A DNA stretch of 64,000 nucleotides from DAOUBP01 sp964513075 (GCA_964513075.1 CAZELR010000008.1:1-64000), one strand, 5' to 3'. Counted from the stretch's first letter, positions 26,655 to 37,209 are shown. Notes: generated by a model from the letters alone, not told the origin. A program made the numbers and translations.

Positions 26655-27044
26655 CTACGCTCCCGCGCCCGGTATCCCCGCCGGCAGGGTAATCCGCACG
26701 ACACGGCCCTCCGCCTCCAGCTCCTCCGGGGCCAGCACCGCGTTGGCGTCGCAGATGCGCCAGAACTGCTCAGGATCGCCGAGGGCGCGGGCAGCCAGGG
26801 TATCCAGCCGGTCGCCCTGGGCCATCACGACCTCCTGCAACAGAGCATACGTCTCGGGTGGGGGAATGAAGCGCCGGCGCACGTAGGCCACCGGCGTGCC
26901 ATCCGCTCGCGTGAGCACCGCGATCTCGACGCCGTGATAGCGGCTGGTGGGCGGAAACTGCGGCGCCGCGCCCCCGGCGCCGCCCAGCAGCGCCTGCAAC
27001 GCCATGAATGGCGCCGCTGCGTTGGGGTCGACAATTCCACTCAT
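26655..27044 (-). CDS. LysM tail protein (Afp7 C-part-like)
   Basis: 129 aa with a C-terminal LysM-like segment: ALLQEVVMAQGDRLDTLAAR, ALGDPEQFWRICDANAVLAP, VVRITLPAG. In Afp/PVC the LysM is fused to the tube-initiator domain of Afp7; here the two are encoded by adjacent genes that overlap by ATGA (27041-27044). The N-terminal half (YHGVEIAVLTRADGTPVAYV) is beta-rich. Role by analogy: joining hub and tube. Confidence 0.82.
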   Translation of the reverse strand: MSGIVDPNAAAPFMALQALLGGAGGAAPQFPPTSRYHGVEIAVLTRADGTPVAYVRRRFIPPPETYALLQEVVMAQGDRLDTLAARALGDPEQFWRICDANAVLAPEELEAEGRVVRITLPAGIPGAGA

Positions 27045-27691
27045 GGGAGACCTCCCAGTCCAAGGGTACTGAGCGTCCCGGCACCGCTGCGGGCCGCCAA
27101 CTGCTCCTTCTGCTGCTGATAGGCCATGTAGAGGCTGCCCCCTTTCCCGCCGAAGCCCAGGTCATCCACGCTGAGCACGCGCATCCCTACACTCACCTTG
27201 GCCCGGATCGGGTTGAGGGCCGGGTCGAATGCCTCTTCGGTGATGCTGAATTCGGTGATGCGGACCGGCACCACCCGGTTCTTGCTCCAGACGAACAACG
27301 TCAGGCTGCCGATCATCGGCGCAATCTCCAGGGTCCCGCCCTGTGCCTTGGCATTGGCCGCCGTGAGCTGCGCCGTGGTCGGATAGACCAGCGTCTCCAG
27401 CGCTGCGAGCTGCGGGTGGATGCCCACCTCGGCCGCCTGCGCGTCCCCTGCAGCCAGCAGGTCGGTCGCGTCGATCTCGGCCTCCAGCTTAAGGGTCTCG
27501 ACCGGCGGCCCTTTCAACCGCAGTGCCTCCGAGCGGTCCGTGCTCTCGCCCGGCGACTTGGGCGCCAGCGAGCGTGTCAGCGTGTCCGGGTTGTATTGCA
27601 GCGCGATGACCCGCCGAACCACGCCGCTGTCCGGGTCGATCAGGACGATGCCGCCTTTCAAGAGGCGGGGGGAGTTGGTAAAAGTGGTCAT
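27041..27691 (-). CDS. CIS tube-initiator protein (Afp7 N-part-like)
   Basis: 216 aa. The opening (LLKGGIVLIDPDSGVVRRVI followed by ALQYNPDTLTRSLAPK) is the signature of contractile injection system tube proteins. Also LRLKGPPVETLKLEAEIDAT, YPTTAQLTAANAKAQGGTLE and RVPVRITEFSITEEAFDPALNP. It continues the inner tube from the hub. Overlaps by ATGA both the upstream 481-aa gene and the downstream LysM gene, so stoichiometry may be set by translational coupling. Confidence 0.88.
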   Translation of the reverse strand: MTTFTNSPRLLKGGIVLIDPDSGVVRRVIALQYNPDTLTRSLAPKSPGESTDRSEALRLKGPPVETLKLEAEIDATDLLAAGDAQAAEVGIHPQLAALETLVYPTTAQLTAANAKAQGGTLEIAPMIGSLTLFVWSKNRVVPVRITEFSITEEAFDPALNPIRAKVSVGMRVLSVDDLGFGGKGGSLYMAYQQQKEQLAARSGAGTLSTLGLGGLP

Positions 27692-29133
27692 GGCGCACTC
27701 ACCGCTTCATCTGTGCTTTCTGCCTGGCTTGCCGGCGCACCGGGCGCCGCACCTGGGCCAACGCCCGGATTGGGACTCTGGCCCGCCGCAGGTGCGGGCG
27801 CAGGTGTCACAATCTGCACCGTTGCCTCGTCGGTGTTCGTATTGCCCCGCACGCTGTCGCGCACCTGCACGGTCACGCTGCCGGCCTGGTTCCCTGCCGT
27901 GAGCACGCCAGTGCGCGCATCGATGGTGCTGCCGAGCGCCGCTCCCTGGATGCTGAAACGCAGCGCGTGCCCCGCGGGCAACGTGCCGGGCAAGGTGTCG
28001 GCGATGACGGTGGTGCGGCTGAGCGTGCGCGCGTTGGTTGTGGGCGGAATGACGGCCGGCGTGGCGCGCGCCCCGGTGATGGCCGGCTGCCCCCTATAGG
28101 GATCGGTGTGTTCCTCGCCGTTGACGCTCGTGGCAAACTCTAGATCGTTCCCCACGACGCGCAGCGTGCGCACATGCGACACGTCGCTGATCTTGTTCCA
28201 CTGGGCTGCCTGCCGGCAGAACCAGTGAAGCTCTTGGGTGACGCTGAAGCTCACGGGAAGGGTATGCGCCGGTGTGGGATTGGACGCACTGGTAACGAAA
28301 TCGCCCGCATTCACCAGCGAACGCTCCAAGGTGACGCTGTCGTGCGTGCCGCCAAGCTCGCCGTTTGTAATGAACCAGTTCTGGCCGTTGGCAGGCGCAG
28401 CCGGCAGATTCCGCGTAGCCAGAGTGAACAAGCCGAAAGGTGTGGGAAGGGTGTGGCTAGTGCCAGTCGGATTCGGCAGCGCCGGGAACTGCTCTCCTAC
28501 CGGCACATTCTCCAGCGAGCTAGTCAAGTTGTCGGCGCTGGTGAAAGCGTGATCGAACAGCGCGCCATAGACGGTGTTGGCGCTGGACGGCGCACCGGCA
28601 TCCCGGGTGCGGTTGATGCCGGTGGGGTGGGAGCACAGAACAAGCTCTGCCAAGGCCGTACTGCTCGACCCATCAGCGAGCGTCTGACTGGCATGCACCT
28701 GGATGGTGCCGCCGGTTTGCGTGGCGCCGAAGGTGATAGCTCCCCCTGTGCTGATCCGCGTGCCGTTAGCAACCTGGGCCGTACCTGCGGCCAGCGACCA
28801 GGCCACGGCGCCGGGCAAATTCGCAGGCACTGTGGTGGCCATCACCTGGGTGATGCCGCACAACGGCACTTGCACCGCGGTGCTGCCCGTAGTAAAAGCA
28901 ACACCACTCAATGCCGCCGCGGCGAGCGCTGTCTGCGCTGGCGCGGGCGTCGCTTCCGCGCCTTCTCCCTCAGCCTGACCATGGCCTGTTGTGAACAGCT
29001 TGGCCGGCCGGTTGATGCTCAGTCTGGCCGATGCCAGGCCAGGCGCGGGATGCAGGACAGACGTCGCAGCAGTTTCAGTCTGTCGAACCAAGCGTGCGGC
29101 ATGCATGCCGATCGAATGCTGCGCGTGTCCCAT
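27688..29133 (-). CDS. Unassigned 481-aa eCIS-operon protein (possible cargo)
   Basis: I do not recognise a catalytic family. The first 60 residues are low-complexity, Ala/Arg/His-rich and without a signal peptide. Next is an Ala/Thr-rich beta region (about 75-180) resembling an Ig-like domain (PLCGITQVMATTVPANLPGA). A central part carries several Trp/His/Asp residues (QELHWFCRQAAQWNKISDVS, NGEEHTDPYRG). A second Ig-like segment follows (LRFSIQGAALGSTIDARTGV, AGSVTVQVRDSVRGNTNTDE), and a Pro/Ala/Gly tail ends the protein. It sits between the ATPase/100-aa/288-aa genes and the tube initiator, where eCIS loci often hold cargo or accessory proteins. Cargo status is inference from position and lack of structural homology only. 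Confidence 0.55.
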   Translation of the reverse strand: MGHAQHSIGMHAARLVRQTETAATSVLHPAPGLASARLSINRPAKLFTTGHGQAEGEGAEATPAPAQTALAAAALSGVAFTTGSTAVQVPLCGITQVMATTVPANLPGAVAWSLAAGTAQVANGTRISTGGAITFGATQTGGTIQVHASQTLADGSSSTALAELVLCSHPTGINRTRDAGAPSSANTVYGALFDHAFTSADNLTSSLENVPVGEQFPALPNPTGTSHTLPTPFGLFTLATRNLPAAPANGQNWFITNGELGGTHDSVTLERSLVNAGDFVTSASNPTPAHTLPVSFSVTQELHWFCRQAAQWNKISDVSHVRTLRVVGNDLEFATSVNGEEHTDPYRGQPAITGARATPAVIPPTTNARTLSRTTVIADTLPGTLPAGHALRFSIQGAALGSTIDARTGVLTAGNQAGSVTVQVRDSVRGNTNTDEATVQIVTPAPAPAAGQSPNPGVGPGAAPGAPASQAESTDEAVSAP

Positions 29134-29142
29134 CTTGCGTCT

Positions 29143-30009
29143 CTACACTTTCTTAGCCGTCTCTTTGACGGTGTTTGTTGGGCCGGCCTGGCCGATGCTG
29201 CTTTTATCGATGTCAACTTCGTACTTGATGATCGCGGTCTGTCCGTCCCGTAAATGAAGCGGATCGTAGGCCGCCAGGACGAACTTGGCCGAGTACTTCA
29301 GCGGAAAATCCTCGCTTTTGAGATCCTTGCGACACCATCCCGGCGCGTCTGCGATCACCAACTTGTCGTCGGTCGCCGTCTTGATCTCGTGGACGGGAGG
29401 TCCATCATCCCCATTCTTGGTGAAAGTCTGTCCGCGGCCCTCAGCCTTGCGATCCACCAGCCGTTTAGCCGATAACTGGCTCGACTTGCCCCGATCCAAG
29501 TGGAAATGCACCTGGTGGACGTTGGCTATACTGCCGCCAGTTGTGTCGTTGTAGGGTCCCGGCTTGTTGAGCGTGAGATCGCACAGATCCTCTTTGGCCG
29601 GGTAGCCGCCCACGGCCCCGGTTGGACTAGTGACCAGGGTGATGTTGTCGACGTGTGGGTCGCCACTGCCAACCTGATATTGGGCCTTGTCACCGGGTGC
29701 TGTGACCTGCTCCTCCAGCATCGGTTGATCATTTTCCGCCCCCACCTGCGCTTGGTCGACCGCGGGGGCCGCCGCTTCCAGCTCCACCGCGGTGGCATCT
29801 TGCGGCATCGGCGCGCCACCGGCCCGCGTCACCGGCAGCCGGCCCAGCGCTGCCGCCGCAAGCGATGCTGCGCCGGGCCGTTCCGTAGCCGTATGCTCAG
29901 CTCCGCTGCGATCATGCAGCGAACGAAAGGCCAGGCGGCTGGGTACCAGCGGCTCCGACCGTCGAACCATCGCGATCCGCGGCCGCGCCAGTTGCGTGAA
30001 CTCGCTCAT
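29143..30009 (-). CDS. Unassigned 288-aa eCIS-operon protein (possible cargo)
   Basis: No recognised family. The N-terminal about 45 residues are Arg/Ser/Pro-rich and probably disordered (RPRIAMVRRSEPLVPSRLAF). An acidic linker (about 70-100) precedes a beta-rich C-terminal domain with His/Asp clusters (IANVHQVHFHLDRGKSSQLS, DDGPPVHEIKTATDDKLVIA, DAPGWCRKDL). It ends in KYEVDIDKSS and a basic tail. No signal peptide or membrane segment. The disordered N-terminus plus compact C-terminal domain is the layout expected of a protein loaded into a tube, but nothing proves that. Start overlaps the 100-aa gene stop by ATGA. Confidence 0.55.
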   Translation of the reverse strand: MSEFTQLARPRIAMVRRSEPLVPSRLAFRSLHDRSGAEHTATERPGAASLAAAALGRLPVTRAGGAPMPQDATAVELEAAAPAVDQAQVGAENDQPMLEEQVTAPGDKAQYQVGSGDPHVDNITLVTSPTGAVGGYPAKEDLCDLTLNKPGPYNDTTGGSIANVHQVHFHLDRGKSSQLSAKRLVDRKAEGRGQTFTKNGDDGPPVHEIKTATDDKLVIADAPGWCRKDLKSEDFPLKYSAKFVLAAYDPLHLRDGQTAIIKYEVDIDKSSIGQAGPTNTVKETAKKV

Positions 30010-30304
30010 GAAACTGACCTTTCCGTCGCACCAGTCGGGCGACTCAGTTGCGTGAGGCCCTGGTGCAACGCCTGATAGACTGCCTCTACCGCGCCCACGC
30101 CCACGGCCGCACCGGCCGCACCGGGGGCCAATGTAAACCGGCCGGAAGGCGTCAGCTCCACTCCGACGCCGTCAGCCAAGCCAGCTGGCAGACCGCGTTC
30201 GAGAATCAAGCGTGCCAACTCAGTTTCCAACGCGGCGGCAATCGCGTGCCGGTCGCCGGCCGGAAAGCCGTGCAACACCAATTCATCGATCTCAATCGTC
30301 ACGT

Positions 30305-30308
<4 letters not shown>
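30006..30308 (-). CDS. Small conserved-looking eCIS protein (100 aa)
   Basis: A 100-aa acidic protein: MNVTIEIDELVLHGFPAGDR at the start, then a helical ALETELARLILERGLPAG and a C-terminal Gly/Ala helix (VGVGAVEAVYQALHQGLTQL). The same opening (nucleotide order strand-helix) is seen in small proteins that follow the AAA+ ATPase in other eCIS loci; I know of no assigned activity. ATGA overlaps on both sides (30006-30009 and 30305-30308) lock its translation to the ATPase and the 288-aa protein, so an ATPase partner or cargo chaperone is possible. Confidence 0.6.
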
Positions 30309-32118
<1,810 letters not shown>

Positions 32119-32122
<4 letters not shown>

Positions 32123-33423
32123 GTGATCTTCACCTTGGGGCTGGCGAACTTGCCGGTCCCGTCGACGCTCAAAATACTCTCTGCACCGTCCACCTGCACC
32201 GTCACCAGGTAATCCCCCGTCTCGACATTGCTGAACGCGAAATCGATGGCCGCGGTTTCGGTCGCAAGGCCGGTGATTCCATTATCGCGCGGGGCCGGGA
32301 AGCTGTATGAGCGCGCGGGACGATCTTCCGGCGCATCGAGCTCATACAGAAACAGCGTCACCCGCTGGACCTTGCCCACCGCAGGGGTAAATTTGATATT
32401 AAGCGTCCCGGTGGCTGCGGCGACGGACGCCGGCACGGTGACAACCGGGTGCAGGACGAGGGCGGCCGCGTTGGACTCGACCCCGCGATGCGGCACGCCA
32501 GGGTCCGGCTCGCCCATCAACACCTCCTGCACCACCTGCACGCCCAGCACACCGGCTCGCAAGCCGGCGATTCCCACCAGCGGGAAGGTGATGCGGTTTG
32601 GCGTGACCGTGAGGCTCGGGGGCGGGACGAATGCCTCTCCCAGCCGCACACGCGTCACTTCGCCCTTCAGGCTGCTGCCGGCGATTTCAACCGTGCTGGC
32701 TGCCGTGATCCGCGGGTCGGCCGGCAGGGGCGCGGTGGAAGCCACGGCCGCGATCTGCGGCCGCACCAACGGCAGGACGATGCTCTTGTACTTCAACACC
32801 GGCAGCGCCGAGCGGGTGGATTTCTGACTCTCGATCAGGACCACCGAGGCACGGTACGTCGCGGTCAGCCGGTAATGCGTCTGAAACGCAGCCCAGAGCT
32901 TGGACAACTCCTCCGCACCCAGCGCTTCAGGCGTGATCTTCACCTGTTCCACTTGGTCGGCCAAGTCGGCCGCGACGAGCGTCATAAACGCAGGGGGAAG
33001 CTGTGCGCCGGTGACCGGCGATGGAAGCTCCAACGCCTTGCGGATGGCCTCACGGCTGAGCCCCGGGGTCTCGTGCAAGACCTGCATCGCATAACCCAGC
33101 AGGATCTCGGCTACAAAGTCATCACCCCCATAGGCCGACAGCAGATAATGCAGGTCCAACGCCAGGGGCGGGTTGGCGATGCGGGCGCCCAACGCGTCCC
33201 TGGCTGGCAGCGCGTGATTGCGCCACCCCTGATTTGGCGTCACCTGATACAAAAACAGATTGAGCTGCGGCTGCTCGTTGGGACCGGTGGCGATCATGTC
33301 CGGCGGCTTGGTGGTGACTCGAACAACGCCGACGGCTGCAGCCAAGTCGTGTTGGATCACGCCATTATTCAGCAGATCCCGCAGCACCGCAGTGGTTGCG
33401 GCGATGGCCAGTGCACTGCTCAT
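32119..33423 (-). CDS. DUF4255/Pvc16-like tail terminator protein (Afp16-like)
   Basis: 434 aa. The first about 190 residues match the Pvc16 N-terminal/DUF4255 domain: LAIAATTAVLRDLLNNGVIQ, PQLNLFLYQVTPNQGWRNHA, PLALDLHYLLSAYGGDDFVA and EILLGYAMQVLHETPGLSRE. Afp16 caps the tube/sheath at the end opposite the baseplate and fixes particle length. The rest has two Ig-like beta segments (TAASTVEIAGSSLKGEVTRV and FLYELDAPEDRPARSYSFPA). ATGA overlaps with the ATPase and with the upstream gene. Confidence 0.9.
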
Positions 33424-34154
33424 GGTTGCCCTCCGCTGTCGCCGCGCCGGCCCTCGGTGCTCAGATAGTCGGCGAGCGACGTTCGTTTCGCAGCCGGCTG
33501 GGAGGAGGTCGCCGCTTTAGGGCCAGGCGCCGGTGCGGCCCGCACCTCGATGCGACCGATATGCACATGGATCGTGGGCTCCTGCAGCGCCGGCGGTTCA
33601 GAGGCAAGCGCCTGCGCCTGATCGCGCGCCCTATATACTGTAATCCTATCCGTACTGCTTGTTTCTACCGCTGGCCGGACGTCCTTGGGGCGAATGGCTA
33701 TGCGCACGGAGTCGCGCGGCGCGGCTCCAGCCGGTGACAGCGCCAGGGTGCGCCGTTCGAGCCGATCCCCCAGCGGCGCCCCATCGCGCACGGTCAGCGC
33801 AGGCCGCAGCCGCCCCAGCTGAACCGGCAGGAGCGAGTCGGGGCGTGTCGTCACCTGAAGTGCAGTCCGGGCGGCAACTTGGGCTCCGGCGGCCGGAGTC
33901 AGCTGTGGCGGCTCACCGCGGGCAGACGGAGCTTGTCCGCCTGCCAGACGCCTCCCAGCCTCGTCGACGGCCAACTCATCGAAATCGCTCGCGCTACCCA
34001 GCGGCGCCACGTATGGCGCTACCACGTCTGTGGCGCCGGCATCACGGGCGCCACGTGTGGCGCGTTGATAGACGATCGGCAGCAGAGGCCGGATCGCCGC
34101 ATCCACGCCCACTGTGCGCCGTGCCAGATCTGCCAGGTAATTCATCGCTGCCAT
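33420..34154 (-). CDS. eCIS accessory protein with C-terminal IGRIEVRA motif
   Basis: 244 aa. Mostly Ala/Arg/Pro-rich and probably disordered, with a short helical start (YLADLARRTVGVDAAIRPLL). Near the C-terminus is the motif PTIHVHIGRIEVRAAPAPGP followed by LADYLSTEGRRGDS; I recall this V-x-IGRIEVRA segment from uncharacterised proteins of eCIS and phage-tail-like loci, a recollection that a search should confirm. A membrane or scaffold-linking role is possible but not visible. Seven nt separate it from the upstream zinc-ribbon gene. Confidence 0.6.
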   Translation of the reverse strand: MAAMNYLADLARRTVGVDAAIRPLLPIVYQRATRGARDAGATDVVAPYVAPLGSASDFDELAVDEAGRRLAGGQAPSARGEPPQLTPAAGAQVAARTALQVTTRPDSLLPVQLGRLRPALTVRDGAPLGDRLERRTLALSPAGAAPRDSVRIAIRPKDVRPAVETSSTDRITVYRARDQAQALASEPPALQEPTIHVHIGRIEVRAAPAPGPKAATSSQPAAKRTSLADYLSTEGRRGDSGGQP

Positions 34155-34161
34155 GAGTGCC

Positions 34162-34959
34162 TCATCCCTGCACCATCTCGATATAGCCCTGTCGCCGCGC
34201 CGGGGTCAAAGCCAGGATGTCCGCTTCATGCCAACCGTAAGCACGGGCCAGGATATCAACTTCGCGTAACAGTTGTCTGGCCTGGGCCGCAATCTCCGCC
34301 CAGAAGAACCCGGCAATGTCGAACGGCGACTGCCAGCGGTGACCGCAAGCCGGACACGCCAGGTCCAGCAGGATCTCCGCCTGCGGATCGTGTGCGGCAG
34401 CCGTCGCCCCGATCGCAGCGCTCACCTCGGCCGCAATATCCTCGGGAAGCTCAGCGCCCCCAACGGCAACCCCGTCCAGATTAGCCGCCAACACGCACCG
34501 GGTCAGCAGCGCCCGCTCCGCCGCCGCAGCCACAGCCAGATCCCCGACGGCCTCCAGGTCTCCGGCGGCCGGCAGTCGAAAAGTCACCTGGCTGCCCGGC
34601 CGCGACCACTGGAACGAAGCCTTTCCCGCATCCGCGACCTGCGTCTCTTCGGATAGTCGCAGGTCGCGCGTCCGGGCAGTGAACTCCAACGCCTCGTCGC
34701 AGGCCGGGCAGTGTGCGGTCGCCGCCAGTTCCGGGCCGAACGTCCGCTCGCGAGCCTCCAGCAGCAGTGCATCCCTGCATCCCACCGTCAGCCCGGCCGG
34801 CGCGTCCGGGGCCAACTCAGGACACGCTGCAGCCAGGATGGCCAGCCCACGGCCGCCGCTGTTGCGCTGCGCCCCACGCTCCCAGACATCGAGAATGTCG
34901 TCGCCCGTGAGCGCTCTTACGGGAGTGAACGTCCTCACCGGGGTGAGCGCTTGCATCAT
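34162..34959 (-). CDS. Zinc-ribbon eCIS protein, possible baseplate assembly chaperone
   Basis: 265 aa from the ATG at 34959, 10 nt past the inner-tube stop; a longer frame would overlap the tube gene. Two CxxC knuckles: HCPACDEALEF in the middle and LACPACGHRWQSPFDIAGFF near the C-terminus, which together can hold one zinc. The C-terminal LREVDILARAYGWHEADILA, LTPARRQGYIEMVQG resembles the end of T4 gp26-type baseplate hub assembly chaperones. The start region has WERGAQRNSGGRGLAIL. Its place directly after sheath and tube fits an assembly factor. Family call tentative. Confidence 0.6.
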   Translation of the reverse strand: MMQALTPVRTFTPVRALTGDDILDVWERGAQRNSGGRGLAILAAACPELAPDAPAGLTVGCRDALLLEARERTFGPELAATAHCPACDEALEFTARTRDLRLSEETQVADAGKASFQWSRPGSQVTFRLPAAGDLEAVGDLAVAAAAERALLTRCVLAANLDGVAVGGAELPEDIAAEVSAAIGATAAAHDPQAEILLDLACPACGHRWQSPFDIAGFFWAEIAAQARQLLREVDILARAYGWHEADILALTPARRQGYIEMVQG

Positions 34960-34969
34960 CACAAATCCG

Positions 34970-35491
34970 CTACGGTTCAACGAACAACGGCTCGGACGGC
35001 TCGACGACATCGTAGTCCCGTTCCCAACCCTCGTTCTCCAGCTTGATGCTCTGGATCAACACCGCATTGGCGTTGGCATCCAGGTCGGCCTGGGCCTGGA
35101 ACTCAGAGACCCAGCAGCGGTAGACCTTATACGACAGGGCGAGCTGGCCGGCCTCGTTGAAGACATCGATGATGATGTCCTTACGAAAGTCCTTCAGCGA
35201 GACCTCGGCGCCCAGTCCCGACCCGAAATTCCATACTTTATTGGCCCACTGCTCGAATTCCTTGTCGTGGGTCACGCCCCGCTCCAGGGTGATGGCTTCG
35301 TATTCGGTGCGGCCGGGCGACTTCCGGCTGCTGCTGGGGTCGCCGCCTTCACGGTGCTTGACCACTTCGGTGGTGCGCTTGAGCGCGCTCACCTTGCTGA
35401 TTCCGGCGACATAGCGGCCATCCCACTTAACGCGGAACTTGAAATTCTTGTAGGGATCGAAACGTTGTGCGTTGACACTGAATTGAGCCAC
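34970..35491 (-). CDS. Inner tube protein (Afp1/5-like, T4 gp19 family)
   Basis: 173 aa. Hcp/gp19-like tube subunit: FDPYKNFKFRVKWDGRYVAG, ISKVSALKRTTEVVKHREGG, and the typical YEAITLERGVTHDKEFEQWA, VYRCWVSEFQAQADLDANAN, IKLENEGWERD. This is the only full inner-tube gene in the operon, whereas Afp has two (Afp1 and Afp5). It follows the sheath gene by 12 nt. Confidence 0.95.
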   Translation of the reverse strand: MAQFSVNAQRFDPYKNFKFRVKWDGRYVAGISKVSALKRTTEVVKHREGGDPSSSRKSPGRTEYEAITLERGVTHDKEFEQWANKVWNFGSGLGAEVSLKDFRKDIIIDVFNEAGQLALSYKVYRCWVSEFQAQADLDANANAVLIQSIKLENEGWERDYDVVEPSEPLFVEP

Positions 35492-35503
35492 GGCTGCCTC
35501 CCC

Positions 35504-37027
35504 TTACGCCTGGAGTTGTCCGGCTATCTGCTGGATCTTGAGGATCACGAACTCGGCCGGTTTGAGCGGAGCGAAGCCCACAAGGATGTTGACGATGCCC
35601 CGGTTGCGATCACTTTGAGTGGTCGTGTCTTTGTCGCACTTCACGAAATAGGCGTCGCGCGGGGTGACGCCTTGAAACGCGCCCTGGCGGAACAGGTCAT
35701 GCATAAAGGCACCGACGTTGAGGCGGATTTGCGCCCACAACGGCTCGTCGTTGGGCTCGAAGACCACCCACTTGAGGCCGCGGTAGAGGCTCTCCTCCAG
35801 GAACAACGCAAGCCGGCGCACCGGCACGTATTTCCACTCCGAGCCGCGCTCGTCGTTGCCTTGCAGGGTGCGCGCCCCCCAAACCACGTTGCCGTAAACG
35901 TTGAAATTGCGGATGCAGTTGATCGCCTGAATGTTGAGGGCGCCGTTCTCCAGGTCGGTCAACGGCGCAGTCACGCCGCTGACACCCGTCAGGCTGGCCT
36001 CTGTTCCCGCTGGCGCCTTCCACACGCCGCGACTTACATCCGTGCGTGCGTAGATGCCGGCAACGAAGCCCGAAGGCGGGAAAGCCCGCAGCCGGTTCTC
36101 CTGTTTCGGATCGGCCGCCTTGACCCAGGGGAAGTATAACGCCGCATTAATTGCGTCCGCGCCGGTCAAACTGTTGTTGAGGCCGGCATTTAGGCTGGAG
36201 AAGGTGGCGGATTCGGCGCTGTCGACTATGAGGAAGGCCCGGTGATCACGAGCGAACTTCTGAAGTTGTCCCACCGTGGCCGCCTCTGTTTCGCCCGGCA
36301 CGATCAACAGATTGAAGAGGTCGACCCGGTCTAGCAGATTGACGCCACCGCTGCCACCCCCCGCCTGCAGCGCGGTCTCGAACGCCCCGGCCGGATCACT
36401 GGGAACCAACACCGTACCGTCCGAGCCGCTTCCCAGCATTGCCGGGGTCGCGATATCCGCACTGAAAGTGGGCGCCGGGCTTTCGGGCACGATCAGCGCC
36501 GCATCGACGAGGGCCGATCCTGCCGACAGCACATGCGGTGCGTAGCGCGCATCTTTGCTGTCCAACGAGAGGTTCTCGAACGACTCGACGACCACAGGTG
36601 TTGCGACGCCCACCGGCTTATAGGCCACCTGCAGGCGGAACCGCGTCAGGTCATCTGCGCGGCGCTTGATCGTGACCCCGTAGGCCTCGGCCCAGTCGCC
36701 GGCGCTGCGCGCCGTCACTTTGAGCTTGCCGTCGAGGGTCGCTTCGGCCACGGCCTGATCACCGGCCACCAGACGAATGATGTAGGCCTGCTGGCCACCG
36801 TTGTTGAAGAAGTGGTAGATGCTGTAACCGAGCAGGCTCCGGACGTCAAGCCCGCCGTAGGTGCGCTCGAAGTCAGACCAACTCAAAACAAGCTGGGCGC
36901 GGTCGGTGGGCCCCTTGGCCGCCCAGCCCACAAACGCGGCGATCGAGGTCGCCACCCCACCGATGGTCCGCACGCCGCTGGGGATCTCCTCGACATACAC
37001 CCCAGGGTAGGTCGGTGTCACTGGCAT
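35504..37027 (-). CDS. Contractile sheath protein (Afp2-4-like)
   Basis: 507 aa. Sheath subunit that contracts to drive the tube. Family landmarks: the N-terminal TPTYPGVYVEEIPSGVRTIG, VATSIAAFVGWAAKGPTDRA, GYSIYHFFNNGGQQAYIIRL, the central YFPWVKAADPKQENRLRAFP, PPSGFVAGIYARTDVSRGVW and the C-terminal TTTQSDRNRGIVNILVGFAP, LKPAEFVILKIQQ. The start is the ATG at 37027, because AGGAGG then has 8-nt spacing; the ATG at 37033 would be only 2 nt away. Single sheath gene, unlike the three of Afp/PVC. First gene of the operon. Confidence 0.97.
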   Translation of the reverse strand: MPVTPTYPGVYVEEIPSGVRTIGGVATSIAAFVGWAAKGPTDRAQLVLSWSDFERTYGGLDVRSLLGYSIYHFFNNGGQQAYIIRLVAGDQAVAEATLDGKLKVTARSAGDWAEAYGVTIKRRADDLTRFRLQVAYKPVGVATPVVVESFENLSLDSKDARYAPHVLSAGSALVDAALIVPESPAPTFSADIATPAMLGSGSDGTVLVPSDPAGAFETALQAGGGSGGVNLLDRVDLFNLLIVPGETEAATVGQLQKFARDHRAFLIVDSAESATFSSLNAGLNNSLTGADAINAALYFPWVKAADPKQENRLRAFPPSGFVAGIYARTDVSRGVWKAPAGTEASLTGVSGVTAPLTDLENGALNIQAINCIRNFNVYGNVVWGARTLQGNDERGSEWKYVPVRRLALFLEESLYRGLKWVVFEPNDEPLWAQIRLNVGAFMHDLFRQGAFQGVTPRDAYFVKCDKDTTTQSDRNRGIVNILVGFAPLKPAEFVILKIQQIAGQLQA

Positions 37028-37053
37028 GCTCATACCCTCCTACAATTGAAGTC

Positions 37054-37102
37054 CGACTGTCAGTGCGACTATCAGTGCGACTATCAGTCGCGACTTGCAG
37101 TC
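37054..37102. repeat. 12-bp direct repeats in the eCIS operon leader
   Basis: Units CGACTGTCAGTG (37054-37065), CGACTATCAGTG (37066-37077) and CGACTATCAGTC (37078-37089), then a partial GCGACTTGCAGTCG. Units 3 and 4 are also small palindromes (CGACT-ATC-AGTCG). They lie between the sheath ribosome-binding site and the AT-rich upstream region. Possible regulator sites or leader RNA hairpins. Confidence 0.6.
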
Positions 37103-37129
37103 GTCCGTCGAAGCACTGTCGTCCACTTC

Positions 37130-37206
37130 GAACGCTAAAAACGTCTATACTATTGAATCATAATTGCAACGGTTTTGTATGGTATTTGTATTACAAACAA
37201 GTCAAC
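37130..37206 (-). promoter_or_regulatory. AT-rich putative eCIS promoter region
   Basis: The only markedly AT-rich stretch upstream of the sheath gene. It contains TTGACT (minus strand, about 37205-37200) and TATAGA-like sequences, but no -35/-10 pair has ideal spacing. A promoter is expected here because a terminator lies immediately upstream. Confidence 0.35.
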
Positions 37207-37209
37207 AAA

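Noticed and set aside
37054..37102. CRISPR array
   Set aside because: Units are 12 bp and directly abutting, with no spacers and no cas genes.
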